From NCBI GenBank assembly GCA_018350325.1, contig JAEVLN010000002.1:4077752-4141751 (forward strand): a stretch of 64,000 bases of DNA, written 5' to 3'. The notes beneath the pieces were generated by a model. It did no database searches, was not told where the DNA came from, and saw only the letters and a list, made by a program, of their open reading frames with translations. Numbering within the stretch: position 1 is the first letter of the stretch; every line of letters starts with the position of its first letter. This DNA is from Globodera rostochiensis (lineage: Eukaryota; Nematoda; Chromadorea; Rhabditida; Heteroderidae). This document shows positions 10,844 through 21,802 of the stretch, piece by piece. The position numbers and the translations under genes are program-made.

Positions 10844-13010
10844 TTAACGAATAAACACAAATCCAAGGAGAAATGCCAGGGACAGAATAGAGATGGCAAC
10901 CGCGTGAAAGGCCAGGAAGCAGCCGACCCAATCGGAACGAAAACTAAATTTTGTGTTAATAAAATTTAAAATAAAAATATTCACCGATTGTCCACGAGTG
11001 GCGGCTTTTTGGACGTATTGGTTAATTGTGCACCGTCTGCAGCGGGGTCCTTTTGTAGTTCCAGAGCCTCGAGATCTTGATAATCGGATGCCGACTCGAA
11101 GATGTAGATAAAGCGGTTGATCAAATTGCTGGCACTTAACGAAGCACAAAATTAAGTAAAAATTCATATTTTTTGAAATTGTTTTTTGAATGCACTCACT
11201 TTATCATTATGTCCCATGGGGGCTGGTTGTAGATGCGTAATTTTGTGAGAGCGAGCACACAAAATGTGCAGATTATGGAGATCACATTGAGCACGAGACC
11301 GAGTTCAAGAACTTGCACTAAAATTATTCTAAGTAAGAAAATAAAACTATGATTTGATGATATTTTACGAATTGTCGGTGTATTTGCTGTTGAGCCTGGA
11401 AGAGTTAAAAATTGGAGTTTTGCATAAACAAAATTTTGAGCTTTTTACCCAATTGAGGCGAAACTCGATTAGTGAACAGAAGAAGTGTGAAAAATTGGAG
11501 CAGTAACAGGAACAGTTTGGTGATCAGCTGAATTCGGATGTTTGTGAAGATGGGCACGAAGAGGAACAGAATGCCACAAGACCAAGCCTACAAAATTATA
11601 CGATTTTTTAACATTTAACAAACAAATCTAACCGGAATTCTGAGTTCAGTTTTCAATGATGATGATGACCGTTGCAGATTCAGACAGAAATTCAGCTAAA
11701 TTATATAATGTTGATTTGTTTATAATATATTTAAATTTAATTAATTTAATTTAATTAAATGTCTGTCTACTTGTGTAACATTTGATGGGTCCATGTATAC
11801 GAGTGGAACAGTGCCGGACAGAGTCCACCCATAGTCTCGGAAATATTTGGGGTCAGTGAACACCGGCTGTCCGTCGCTGATAAGACGAACAATTGACTAA
11901 ATAAAATAAAATAATACAAATATATTATTAAAGAGTAGTGTAAGTACCCTTTGGTTCATCGGTTCTAAATAGAAGCAACATCTAAAAATATAAATCTGAA
12001 TGAATTTAAATTAAATTAGACAAAAAAAGATGCAATTAAGACAATTCAATTTTGTCGATTTACCTGTAAATGTCGTCAGGGAAATGTTTGAAGTCAGTGT
12101 CATCGCAAAATGTCGCAAATTTGAATCCAACAATTGCCGTCACATTGCCCGTATTCCGAACGTCAATTCGGCGCACTTCCATACTCTCGTAATCGTTACG
12201 CAACGCCGTCTCATAACCCTAAAAATTATATTAATAAATTGTCGTTAATTATTGTTTGGCCTTTTAGGCTTAATTAATTGAAAGAATGTCTTTTAATTAT
12301 ATTTTAATAAATATATTATTGTAATTATTATATTATAAACAACATTTGTACAGAACCTGCCCCGTCAGAAATGGAACCCATAAATGGTTGGCGGATGCAA
12401 TTCGAATTTGTTGCACTTTGAATTGTTGCGGGTCCCATTTCAATCGTTCATCATTCCAGCGCAGTTCCAAATAACCGGCGATGTTCAGGTCGCGCATAAA
12501 TTCATTCTGAATATTTTATTTTATTTATTTATTTATTTAGAATTTCACCCCCCACCAAATGGAAATGTTGAATCGTTATTTTGCTGACCGATAGCCGAAG
12601 CTGAAATAGAACAAAAATGAGAAACCATTTAATTGTTGCAATAAATCATTTTTAGACTGACTGTGTAAAAAAATAATTAATTAAATGCTAAATTTAATCA
12701 TTTATTTTTAACTTTCTTCAAATGTTGCAGATTTTTGATTATTTCTTAAAAGAATTATGAAATTTAAAAGTTTTAGGGTTTTCATTTAAAAGGACATAAT
12801 TACGTCATTGTATGTTGGGGGCATTGAGGCAATTGGATGAATTGCGGAACCAAAGTGAAAGCCTTGAGAGCCGACTTGCTGTTGGGCACGGTTTGCCAAA
12901 AAATAAAAGACACAATGTTCGAAGGCGGCAAATTCGTGGTGATTGAGACTTTCAATGTCTGTGAACAAAAAAATAAAAATCAAGACTTTTCGAATTCGGC
13001 ATTGTTTCAT
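10844..13010 (-). CDS. Cys-loop ligand-gated ion channel subunit
   Basis: Minus-strand model, exons 12804..13010, 12556..12600, 12357..12506, 12064..12218, 11948..11981, 11771..11896, 11633..11695, 11449..11587, 11369..11395, 11200..11317, 10985..11134, 10844..10943: 1314 nt, 437 aa, GT-AG introns in phase. Residues 1-17 look like a signal peptide (MKQCRIRKVLIFIFLF). The extracellular domain shows 'LELRWNDERLKWDP' and 'LWVPF'. The Cys-loop is 'FCDDTDFKHFPDDIYRCC', with 14 rather than 13 residues before the next Cys. There is no vicinal Cys pair in the C-loop region ('SGTVPLVYMD'), so it resembles a non-alpha subunit. M1-M3 follow ('ILFLFVPIF', 'LITKLFLLLLQFFTLLLF', 'LQVLELGLVLNVI'), then a cytoplasmic loop and M4 'FLAFHAVAISILSLAFLLGF'. 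Ligand and ion selectivity cannot be read. One exon is only 27 nt. Confidence 0.85.
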
Positions 13011-13789
13011 TTAAAAGGTATTAAAGAAGAAAATTATTTGTTTAAAATCAACAAAATGCACCAACCGGTCACATTTTCGAAGTATTTTTTGCATTCAATA
13101 GCATTTATTCCGTTGTTCAGCCCGAACAAAGAGCTTGGCCCAACCAAATGGAAAAATGGCTGAGAAGTGCAAAAATGGACAATAAAACAAAGAAATAATA
13201 TTGTCAATTTCATTTTGCTAAAAATTAAATTAATAAATAATTTAAATAAATGCTAAAGTTCCACAACAAATGGAAAAAATTAAAAATTATTTATTAACGA
13301 GAGAATTGTGAGAAAGAATAATAATTAATTCAAATTTATAGGATTGTGCAATTGTCGCGGTGATGACGTCATCTGCTTGCGATTGGGCCTTTCTAATTAA
13401 CTGCGACCCAACTTAGGGACAAACGGGCTTAATCAACGGGCAATGGACGTTTTGTTCTATATATATATAATTTGGGCAAATTGGATTTTGTTGGGGAGAA
13501 GAGATAAAGCCGGGGATAAAGCCTGTTGCGCTCGTTCTATCAGTCGGATGATCATTTTAATCATTAAACCAGTTAATTTGTACAAATAATTGGCCCATTA
13601 AGGTAAAGGTCCATTTTGTTAATATCCTTTGGGTATTATGTAAATTAAAAACAATGATTTATTTAAAGCCTAATTATTTTTACTCGATTTTTGGATAAAT
13701 TGACAAAGCCCTATTCAAAATAAATAAAAACTTTTTAAAAATTACACTATTATTGTGTTTATTTGGCCGCGCTGTTAGTCTGTTTTCAG
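13011..13789. other. Channel gene upstream region
   Basis: Upstream of the channel start codon. 13030-13160 is open on both strands and may hold a 5' exon, but no phase-consistent join was needed. A TATATATATA run lies near 13456. Nothing else is supported. Confidence 0.3.
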
Positions 13790-14101
13790 AAGATTCCAGA
13801 CATGACCAACTGGTACAACCAGTCTATTTATTCCCCTCTGGCGATCCGTCCAGCGTTCTATTTAAATCCAGCGGGTTGCATGGTGGACGTGAATGCTTCT
13901 CCCCCTGGGGGAGGGGGGGGGGCTTCTCCCCCTGGGGGAGGGGGGGGGGCTTCTCCCCCTGGGGGAGGGGGGGGGGCTTCTCCCCCTGGGGGAGGGGGGG
14001 GGGGCTTCTCCCCCTGGGGGAGGGGGGGGGGGGCTTCTCCCCCTGGGGGAGGGGGGGGAGAAGCAATGAAAGAACGAATGGATGGAAAGATGATGGAATG
14101 A
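13790..14101 (+). CDS. Possible exon running into a GC-rich tandem repeat
   Basis: A canonical-looking acceptor (ctgttttcag) precedes a frame whose first ~36 residues look ordinary ('MTNWYNQSIYSPLAIRPAFY'), then enters the 26-bp repeat at 13895 as 'ASPPGGGGG' units and stops at 14099-14101. No upstream exon was found. The repeat is open in several frames on both strands, so the downstream part is weak evidence for coding. Confidence 0.25.
   Translation, partial: KIPDMTNWYNQSIYSPLAIRPAFYLNPAGCMVDVNASPPGGGGGASPPGGGGGASPPGGGGGASPPGGGGGGFSPWGRGGGASPPGGGGGEAMKERMDGKMME
13895..14061. repeat. 26-28 bp tandem repeat, six copies, palindromic
   Basis: Six head-to-tail copies of gcttctccccctggggg followed by a run of 8-11 G. 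The core CCCCCTGGGGG is self-complementary, and the G run can pair with the C run or form quadruplexes. Copies differ only in G-run length. Confidence 0.9.
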
Positions 14102-14205
14102 GAATGAAGAATACCTGTTGTTGTCGTTGCTGTTGCTGCTTTTGTGAAGGTGATTTGCAGTTGATGAGATGATGATGACAAAATCCTGTTGCATACAACG
14201 GACAA

Positions 14206-14700
14206 AAGAAGATGGCCGGTGGTTAGTGCACACTTACATTTTTAGCACCCCGAAATTTATAAGTACTTAACCTCTCCCCAACACCCCCCCCCCTCAACCA
14301 CTCTCATTGGGTAATTAATTTTTTGTTATTAATTCAGTACAAATTAAACAGGTAGGGAATCTAAAATAAAAAAAAGATGATGAGAATGTGGAGGTGAATG
14401 AATGCGCTGAAAGACTTGGACGAGCCTTCTCGGCTTGTATGATATGAAAATTGATAATGACGACGAATTGTGTGGATTTGGTTCTGCGGACAGTGGACAA
14501 TCGGAAATGAAAACTTCAAAATCTTTTTGAATTTTTTTTTTTGTTTTTCCCAAGTTTTTATTTTAAGCAATAAATTTTTAGAACATTTAATTAAAAATAA
14601 AATTCTAATGATTTTATAACTTTTGCTTAATTTCAAATCATTTTCTTAGTTTTTATAACAAACATTAAAATTGGAAAACTCCATTTAAATTTTAATGACT
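14206..14700. other. No gene seen
   Basis: AT-rich DNA with a short C run at ~14283. It contains the probable 3' UTR of the minus-strand secreted protein, with AATAAA-like sequences on the minus strand near 14555. Confidence 0.35.
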
Positions 14701-14925
14701 TCATCCGAATTGGCTTCTGAAATTCTGGCCGAGCCCTCTGAATTGGTTTGCCATGCCGCCAAAATTGTTGCCCATATTGGCCATGTTGCGCGGATTCATT
14801 CCATTCATCAAATTGCCGCCATTTGCGCCAAATCCGTTCAACAAATTGCTAAATTGGCCGAATTGTCCTTCGACGAGAGAGCAAATGATTAAAATAATGA
14901 TAAAAACGAAGAAAATTGAACGCAT
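14701..14925 (-). CDS. Small secreted Gly/Asn/Phe-rich protein, 74 aa
   Basis: A single-exon frame from ATG at 14923-14925 to TGA at 14701-14703. The start shown is preferred over upstream in-frame codons because it opens a typical signal peptide: MRS then 'IFFVFIIILIICSLVEG', with cleavage likely before QFGQF. The mature ~54 residues are rich in Gly, Asn, Met and Phe and read like imperfect repeats ('NGFGANGGNLMNGMN', 'NNFGGMANQFRGLGQNF') with no cysteine. Nematodes secrete many such peptides with antimicrobial, cuticular or effector roles; no specific role is supported. Confidence 0.65.
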   Translation of the reverse strand: MRSIFFVFIIILIICSLVEGQFGQFSNLLNGFGANGGNLMNGMNPRNMANMGNNFGGMANQFRGLGQNFRSQFG

Positions 14926-15543
14926 TTTTCTGAAATATATTTTTTCAATTAAAGTATATTTTGAGTGAATTTGCACATAAGCAAAACACCCGACAATCAG
15001 TTAGTTAGTTGTAGACGACTTTGATGGGAAAGCAATGAAAAAATGCTAAAATAAAATCTATTTCTTTTTTTCTGAATCGCCAAAAAATTAAGACTAAAAA
15101 CAACAAAATCTTTATAATTTTAAATCCGTAAACTCATTTTGAATGTAAGATGTTTTTACACATTTTTAGTCCAAAACTATTAATTAAAACAAACTGAGTA
15201 AATATTGCAATAAACCAAAATGGCGACAGAAAACAATTTCATTACCTTTTTACTGTTTAATTTGTCAAAACAAATGACGTTTTAATGAATAAACCGGTAA
15301 TAAATCATTAAAATTAATTGCTGTGCTACTACAGCCAATCACTTTGCTTAAATTTGTCAAAAATACCCGCCATTTATGAACAGCGTAGGCGTTGTTTTTG
15401 ATGAATGAAAAATTTAACTTTATAAGAGTCAGACAGACGCTAATTAATTAAAATAAAATAAAACAAAATTATGAGTCCTTAAACACAAAATATGTTTGGA
15501 AAAATTGTTAGAAAAGCATATTTGGTCATTTTTGGGATATGTT
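14926..15543. other. No gene seen
   Basis: AT-rich intergenic DNA. 14926-15010 is the upstream region of the minus-strand secreted peptide gene. No other feature is supported. Confidence 0.35.
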
Positions 15544-16152
15544 TTATATCAAGACCGGAACACACTTAGAACCCGGCACTGTGCCCTTAGGCGAGACGTC
15601 TTCATATCCCCTTAGGCATTTGCACGTGTACTCAAACGCCTTAATTGAAGAATATTAAATTTAGAATAAAATTGTAAATGAGAGAGTATAATTGTATGGG
15701 ACTTTTGTGGATTGTGATGAGCTTTTTGGCTTTTTTTTAAACCGAATTTTATCAAACCAAATCGATGCATTTCGCATTCTCCGAACATTCGTTGTCCTCC
15801 TCCCGCGTGCACTCATTGAACCCTAACATGGACACGCACTTTCGGCCCGGATTTGCAGGGTTCATATCCCGATGCCCAACAATGCACTCGCAACGATACG
15901 AATTCGGAACCGATTCAATGCAAATTGCCATGGGATGACAATTGTTCTGCAAATTTTGAAAGACAGAAAAATATAAAAATTATTTTTATTTATTGAAATT
16001 GGAGAAATATTTAAATTGTTTACAAATCCTGCAATTTTTATTGGAACAGAAAAAGTTACTTTGGAGCAAGAACTCTGAGTTTGGCCGTAAACTGGTGTTC
16101 GAATGAATAATATGAGCATAATAATTGTGGGAAATGTAAAATTTAAAAGCAT
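15544..16152 (-). CDS. Secreted protein with two EGF-like domains, 137 aa
   Basis: Minus-strand exons 16024..16152, 15758..15946, 15544..15639 (414 nt; both introns phase 0, GT-AG). Residues 1-23 are a signal peptide ('TIIMLILFIRTPVYG'). EGF 1 has six cysteines from 'SSCSK' through 'NNCHPMAIC', 'YRCECIVGH' and 'PGRKC'. EGF 2 runs 'NECTREEDNECSENAKC', 'YTCKCLRGYEDVSPKG', 'GSKC', and the protein stops five residues later. The 'DVSP/PGRKC' style resembles EGF repeats of nematode MUA-3-type matrix proteins, but here they form a stand-alone secreted protein. A perfect 17-bp hairpin covers the start codon. Confidence 0.8.
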
Positions 16153-16183
16153 TTCCACAGACAAAAGTCTGTGGAAATGCTTT
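16146..16183. promoter_or_regulatory. Perfect 17-bp hairpin covering a start codon
   Basis: Arms AAAGCATTTCCACAGAC and GTCTGTGGAAATGCTTT flank a four-base AAAA loop without a mismatch. The ATG of the EGF protein (minus strand, 16150-16152) lies inside the stem. In RNA this would bury the start codon and could limit translation; in DNA it could be a binding palindrome. Function is inferred. Confidence 0.6.
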
Positions 16184-17513
16184 AATTTATTTAAATTAAA
16201 ATTATATTTGTAAATAAAACTCAGCGTAAATCTCTTGCTACTTTTTAATATTGTTTTATTTAAAATAATTATTTATTTACGCATTAAATACAACTGTTCA
16301 CAGCAAAAACTGGTTTTCTCCGGTGATTCGACTAATGCGCGTTCTTTTATTACGTTAAATTAACTCAAAATAATTCCACTCAAATTAAATTTGAGATTTT
16401 TTTGATTCGAAGTCGATATTTGGCGAACAATCGCAACAAAAAACAGAAAAGTGTAAAAGTAAAGTTTTCAAGCTGTGAATTGATAGTGCCAACCCACCCC
16501 CTCTTCCCCTTCCAATCTGGGGTGCCATTTTGATCTGGAAACCGGGCATTTGCCGGGTGTTGGCGCTCCGTGCCGTTTTGAAGTTGCCGGGATTTTTGCA
16601 TAATAAAAATTTGCCCGCATTAATTCTTTGTCCCGTTCAAAGCTCCATATAAATCAAAGGATATTTTAACATAGTTGAAGGGGTCGTACAGTGCAGGGAT
16701 CTAACCGTCCGGTTTCCGGATTAATTTTACATAAACACATTATGTACATAAGTCCATTAGCTTATTTATGCTTATAAAGCTTCAATCATTAAAGCTTTCA
16801 AAAGGTACGGATATAAAGTTTCAATGTGTTCAGGGACTGAGTTTAGAGGGGATAAGGATCTTGACATTTTTCTGTTAATATTTTTTTTAATTTATAAAAA
16901 AACAAAGTTATTGTAAATTATACTAATTGCTGGCAAACAGATAAATTATTTTTCCATAAGTACTTAAAAACATTAAAAACTTTAAAAATATTGTGGTTAT
17001 TAGACTTTTTTTCTGAAAAGAAAATAATTGAAATAAGATTTAAATTTTAAAACTAAAATATTTAAACTAATTTTGAATTTTTTTAAGCCCATTCTTTTCT
17101 TATACAGGCAAATAAATTTATTTTGACATTTTTTTCTTTGATTATTTCGTTTCAATAAAAAAATTGCTGTGCTTTTGCTCAAACACTTCATGTCACTGCT
17201 GTTAATGAGGCACCAACTAATCTCCACTAATCCCTCAGAATTTACCCGACAGCGCCTTTTGGCACTAACAAATTCAACATTTAATTATATAAAACTATTT
17301 TATATTAAAAATTCCATAATAATTTTCTCAGCCTTTCATTTTTAACTGACGAATCATTCGGTCGTCCATTGAATATTATATCCCCATTAGCATTATCAGC
17401 GAGCAGCCGACATCATTTCGCAAATAAAATTATTCTCCACTCGTCCAATTCCAAAAATATAAAAAACATTTATTATTTAATTCTTTTTTGTGCAAAAACA
17501 AAAGCCTCAAAAA
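16184..17513. other. Intergenic with fragments of GC-palindromic repeats
   Basis: Mostly AT-rich. 16490-16610 contains an 'accgggcatttgccgg' fragment also seen around 6640 in ephrin intron 1. 16690-16730 starts 'cagggatctaaccgtccgg', resembling a hAT end without a partner. No coding sequence was recognised. Confidence 0.35.
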
Positions 17514-17954
17514 ATGTTATTCTTCCATCTGGCCATTGTAATTTCGCTGCTTGCCCCATTTGGCCCCGGCGTTGAGGGGATTTTGTGAAATTTTATTATT
17601 TAATAAAGATAGCAAAATTCTTATGTTTTGGGAAACAAAAAGTTTCGCAAAATTTTTTGTTTCTAAATAATCGTAATTAATGTAACTGATTTGCATAGTT
17701 CTAAAAATAAGCATTCATTGCACACAAATAATTCGAAAGAATTATTTTATGGGGCGATTGATTAAAAAAACTTCTTTAGCTGCTGCCAGCCATGTTACAA
17801 TACTCTCGTGGACTGCGTGCAAAACTGTTCTATCGACCCGCACCAGACTAACCGCACTTTATGCGCAAATAATTGCGGCCGCGATGCGATGAATTGTGCT
17901 TCCGTTTGTGGGCCGCTCTGTCCTCTCAACAAAAATTCGACTTTGGGGGGCTGA
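17514..17954 (+). CDS. Small secreted 10-cysteine protein, 81 aa
   Basis: Exons 17514..17584 and 17780..17954 (246 nt, GT-AG, in phase). Exon 1 encodes a signal peptide ('LFFHLAIVISLLAPFGPGVEG'). The ~58-residue mature part has ten cysteines: CC-x2-C-x6-C-x3-C-x11-C-x3-C-x6-C-x3-C-x3-C, with 'DPHQTNRTLC' and 'DAMNCASVCGPLCP'. The repeated C-x3-C pairs suggest disulfide-linked helical hairpins. No family is recognised. A close paralogue lies in inverse orientation at 63574-64000, with conserved intron position and similar intron sequence. Small size, secretion and cysteine content fit an effector or antimicrobial peptide (inference). Confidence 0.75.
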
Positions 17955-18603
17955 GACGATGCGAGACGATGAAAACCTTCCCATTCTTCCACAAGAAAAA
18001 ACATTTTCACCCCGAAAGACTTCTATGTCTTAGCCTTAAATATATGCATGAATTTATAAAATTTATTTTTGCTAAATACGGACCAAATAAAATTCATTTT
18101 TCATTCAAAAGTTCATAATCGTTTCTGAGGAGCTAATTCAAAAAGCAACGAAAGTGAAAGCAAATTCGGAGAAAGTATTCCCGAAGTTGGACCCCATTAT
18201 GGCCATGCCCGGGACCGCCACTCTCTTTCGACGAAATCACCCAAATACGCAATGTGCTAGGATTGTAATATGACTCTTTTTGAGTTTGTTTAAGAAAAAA
18301 GAGCAAAGTCAAGTCAACAAACATCAAGGTCACAGAACTTGCATCGTCATGCAAGAGGAGGCACTTCCGAACGCCGTTTGTCACGTTGTGCAATCAATTC
18401 TGATCAATAATATTTTTATAAATCAGCTCGCCATGGGTTAACTAAAAGGGGGCGGGGAATTATCTAAATAGAAAAAAAGTAATTTTAAAAACACGAAATT
18501 TAGTTCTCTTTTTGCAGTTAAAAAATTTCTGTAATTTAGAACCTCAACCTTCTCTTTTCCCAGCTTCAGTGAAGAAATAGAATTTTATTGAGTTTCAGCA
18601 AAA
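17955..18603. other. Mostly intergenic, one possible exon
   Basis: 18131-18254 (+) is open after an acceptor-like 'ctgag' and reads 'SKSNESESKFGESIPEVGPH' before a stop, but no partner exon was found. The minus strand is open across the same interval. The remainder is AT-rich. Confidence 0.25.
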
Positions 18604-18843
18604 ATGAATCTTTTTCTGCTTAACATCAATGTGTGCATAATCATAGCCCTTGTGTTGGCCAACTCTGATGCAATGCTTCAAAATTTACGAAATTTAAATG
18701 TCGTCATTAAATCTGCACGTCGTGCGAGTGCCTTTCGCGCAATGCCAACAAAATTAGCGGGAAAAAAGCTGTTCAATAGCAAAACATCAACCCAGATTCC
18801 ACCTAAAATTAGGTTAAATATGATGGGAAATCCAGAGCGATAG
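18604..18843 (+). CDS. Small secreted basic peptide, 79 aa
   Basis: A single exon from ATG 18604 to TAG 18841-18843. Residues 1-23 are a signal peptide (core 'VCIIIALVLA', cleavage likely after ANSDA). The mature ~56 residues are strongly basic (Lys/Arg scattered, 'KSARRASAFRA', 'TKLAGKKLF') and lack cysteine. A GC-rich palindromic insertion begins ~60 bp downstream. Its family is not recognised; a linear cationic peptide is a reasonable guess. Confidence 0.6.
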   Translation: MNLFLLNINVCIIIALVLANSDAMLQNLRNLNVVIKSARRASAFRAMPTKLAGKKLFNSKTSTQIPPKIRLNMMGNPER

Positions 18844-20906
18844 CAAATTTGGCGTGCATTCATCAGCAACAGGATAACCATGTAAATATAGAGCTTGGAA
18901 TTTTGAAATCCGGGCCCGGGTACCCGGATTTTTCTAGCCCAATTAGACGGGGCCGGGCCTGGGGCAAAAAGAAAATTACAAAATTTGCCAATTTTTTTCA
19001 TTTCAGATAGAATTTTATAGTTTAATATGAAAATAATTTTAATAGTGATGATTGGATGGTTTATTTTAAACGATTAATTTAAATTTTGATTCTTACGCCA
19101 AAAGACGATTTTTCATCCGAAGAGGCCGGCGACAAATTGGTGCAATTAATCACAGCATCATTCTTTGTTGATGGTAACCAAAAATTTGTTGAAATACGCG
19201 GTGAACAAGGTGTAAAATATGCCGACGGTTTTTTCGACAAATTATTTACGGTAATCTTTTTTTTGGCCCTTCAAAGTTCCCATGGCCCCCAAACAATTGG
19301 TTTTTAACCTGCTTAAACAAATTACTTCACATTATGAATCACTCCAGCAACTTTAGGCAGTTTTGCGCTCCGAACCTGCTTAAGTACCGAAAATGCAGTT
19401 TTGGACCGCTCCAACCAAATGGACAAAAGTGTTCAATTTTGTTGAGGAATTTGACGGGTCTCCGTGCTTTTTAGAGAACGGCCAATGATTTGCATTTCAG
19501 CAGCGAACGGATAGAATGAATGTGTTTTGGTGCATTTAAACATGTACATAGCTTAGAGTATTAAATGTTTATTTTGGAAAAATTTTTTGAATTTTGAAAA
19601 TTGTTTGATCGAGTCCGGGATTCGAAATTGGTCGAAATAAATGTCAGATTCGGATTCTACGCCCACGAAACCCCCTAGAAACTCCTTTTTCTCAGTTTTG
19701 AAAAACTTTTTTAATTTTTTAAACGGGGGGACCATCTATACTATTACCATGAAAAAAGTTTTTTCTAGAAAATATCGATCTTTTTTCAAAAACTTAAAAA
19801 TTTCCAAAAATCAAATTTTGGCCTCAAAATCCTTTAAAAAAAGCATGAAGTTACAACAAAAGGCAAAGTAATGATTAGGGCTCGGATTTATTTTGACAAA
19901 AAACGCGAAATATTGACCAAAAGCCCCAAAAGATTGATCAAAAGCCCCAAAAGATTGACCAAAAGCCCCAAAAGATTGACCAAAAACCCTAAAAAGTGAA
20001 AAAAAATTGATTTAAAAATGTGCTAAAACTAACCAAATCCGGTCATTTTATGCGTAAACACCTTCTAAATTTGTCATTCATTATTAATTTCCCTAAAAAG
20101 TCAGTGTTTTTGGTTTGAAAAATTTTTTGATTTTTTAAGTGTACATTTTTCGTTTTTAATGCATTTTTTCTTAAGAAATTTTGGGAAAAAGTGTATTGAT
20201 TTTTTCTCAATAAAAACAAAAATATTGATTTATAGGGACTAAAAAGTCGCTCTAATTCTAAAATTTTTCGAAATGATTGCTATTTTTGGGCGCGGATTCC
20301 CGGTCTCATCCCCGCCCGGGGATTAAAATGCATCCCTAAAGATGGCCATCAGATGAAAAATTTTAATGATTATATTGATCTATTGTTTAAATTTTGGTTG
20401 AGATTGCTTTTTGACAAAAGATTTCAATCATTTTTAGGCGAGTCCTCGCGGTTTGTCTTACGCCAAATCTTATGTTGAGGGCGTGGTTCGGACCCGTCGA
20501 GTGCGAACACTTTTTTAATTCGCGTGCGCTCCCTCATTAAAAGAATATAAAGAAGCTTAACTTTATTTTATTTAAACATATTTTAAAATGAAAAAATTTA
20601 GAAACGAATAAACATACAGTCATGATCATATGGATATACGGGGAAAACAGTAAAATTTAATAAAAATAAAGTTGATTTTTATGGAGTTTTTTTGGCCAAC
20701 CTATAAGGCTTTTTTATCCTGATTACGTCAACCACTGAACCAACTCATCAAGACAAATCAACCGAAGAATATTAAATCCACTCTTTGTAATGTCATGCAT
20801 TAGTAATCCGTTTCCAAAAAGGTCATGTTTAATTAACATTTCCGGCATTTGCTCTCAATAAGTGCCACCTCAAATGCACGCACTCAAAGCCGGAGTAAAG
20901 AAGCAT
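18844..20906. other. Intergenic region with repeats and one exon-like frame
   Basis: 18900-18965 is a GC-rich palindromic insertion ('atccgggcccgggtacccgg'). 19090-19251 (+) is an exon-like frame ('GDKLVQLITASFFVDGNQKF') ending at a possible gtaatc donor, with no partner exon found. 19910-19995 carries four copies of a ~21 bp unit (aaaagattgaccaaaagcccc). 20441-20515 is a SINE-like unit annotated separately. Confidence 0.4.
20441..20515 (+). mobile_element. SINE-like tRNA-derived fragment
   Basis: Contains a B-box-like 'ggttcggacccgtcgagtg', preceded by 'tcttatgtt' and followed by T-rich sequence and 'ccctcatta'. The same order occurs at 30531-30660, including a preserved GGTTCGAACCC B box, so both probably belong to one tRNA-derived SINE family. 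Confidence 0.45.
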
Positions 20907-21300
20907 TTATCCACACTTGAAAATAAGCACTGTGTGCTGGTTGAGCTTGAAAAGTGCAAAAGACTCCAACTCGTAGGACACCCGGGAGCCAAAACTGCGT
21001 CCCACAACACAATGCCAAGTTCCTGAAAATCGCTGTTCCATTGTGTCTTTGATGAAGCTGGCAATGTCCTGAAGCATTAATTTTTTTAAATTAACAGATG
21101 GGAATATTCATAATACTCTCTCATTAATTATTATTTAAAAAAGTCACACTCGGTTTAACGATGAAGCCAAACCCTAAGTTAGTCAAAATCAATCTGATTT
21201 AGTTTATTTAACGTCATTTTTAAATTAAAAATTGGCTTAATTTGTCTTGAGAACATTTCTGAAGGCCATCGCGTACAATGTCCATCGTTTGGCTGACCAT
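20907..21300 (-). CDS. LC8-type dynein light chain, possibly a pseudogene
   Basis: Exon 20907..21068 encodes the C-terminal two-thirds of LC8 (DYNLL): 'DIASFIKDTMEQRF', 'GTWHCVVGRSFGS' (family TWHCIVGRNFGS), then a beta-strand end 'HTVLIFKCG' at the stop. A 5' exon on the same strand starts at ATG 21298-21300 and reads 'MVSQTMDIVRDGLQKCSQDK', matching the first helix in length and position. No GT or GC donor between them keeps frame, so the gene is either spliced in a way I cannot see, contains a sequence error, or is decayed. LC8 dimers link dynein and other partners. Confidence 0.6.
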
Positions 21301-21571
21301 ATTAGATTTCATATCTAAATATAATTAATTTTCAAATTCAATTTAAACAACATTAAATAAACCTGTTTCTTTTATTTCAATTCTATCCATTTCAATCGAT
21401 TACTTCCCTATCTAAATAAAAATCTAATTTACAATTAATTGATTTTTTTTGGGAATTTATAAAATGTTTTCCAAAAATATTTTTGTTAATTAAAATCTTG
21501 AAAACATAAAAATGCACGTGCTTTTTCAAATTTAAAACATCGGGCTTTATTTATTGATGAAATCATGAATT

Positions 21572-21802
21572 TTAACCGCGATCTTTGCTCCTCCGATCTT
21601 GAACGTATCCCTTTGATCGGGTAACAGAACAATGAAATGTGCCCAACCAAATCCCCTCAAATTTGTGCCAAAGATCGATGATTGGCGAAGAAACATATGG
21701 CACAATTATGGCAATCATTGGGCAATAGACATGGCGGCATTCCAACCCATCGATTAGGCGAAGTTTTTTACGTTCATTTGAGACAGCGCCTGACAAATTC
21801 AT
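21572..21802 (-). CDS. Unrecognised 76-codon frame
   Basis: A minus-strand frame from ATG 21800-21802 to a stop at 21572. Codon choice resembles nearby genes and the middle is hydrophobic ('CPMIAIIVPYVSSPIIDLW'). There is no signal peptide and no recognised family. It could be an exon of a larger gene or a chance frame. Confidence 0.3.
   Translation of the reverse strand: MNLSGAVSNERKKLRLIDGLECRHVYCPMIAIIVPYVSSPIIDLWHKFEGIWLGTFHCSVTRSKGYVQDRRSKDRG

Noticed and set aside
12837..13163. 108-codon plus-strand frame near the channel start
   Set aside because: Overlaps antisense to the channel's signal-peptide exon, which is phase-consistent with the rest of the gene.
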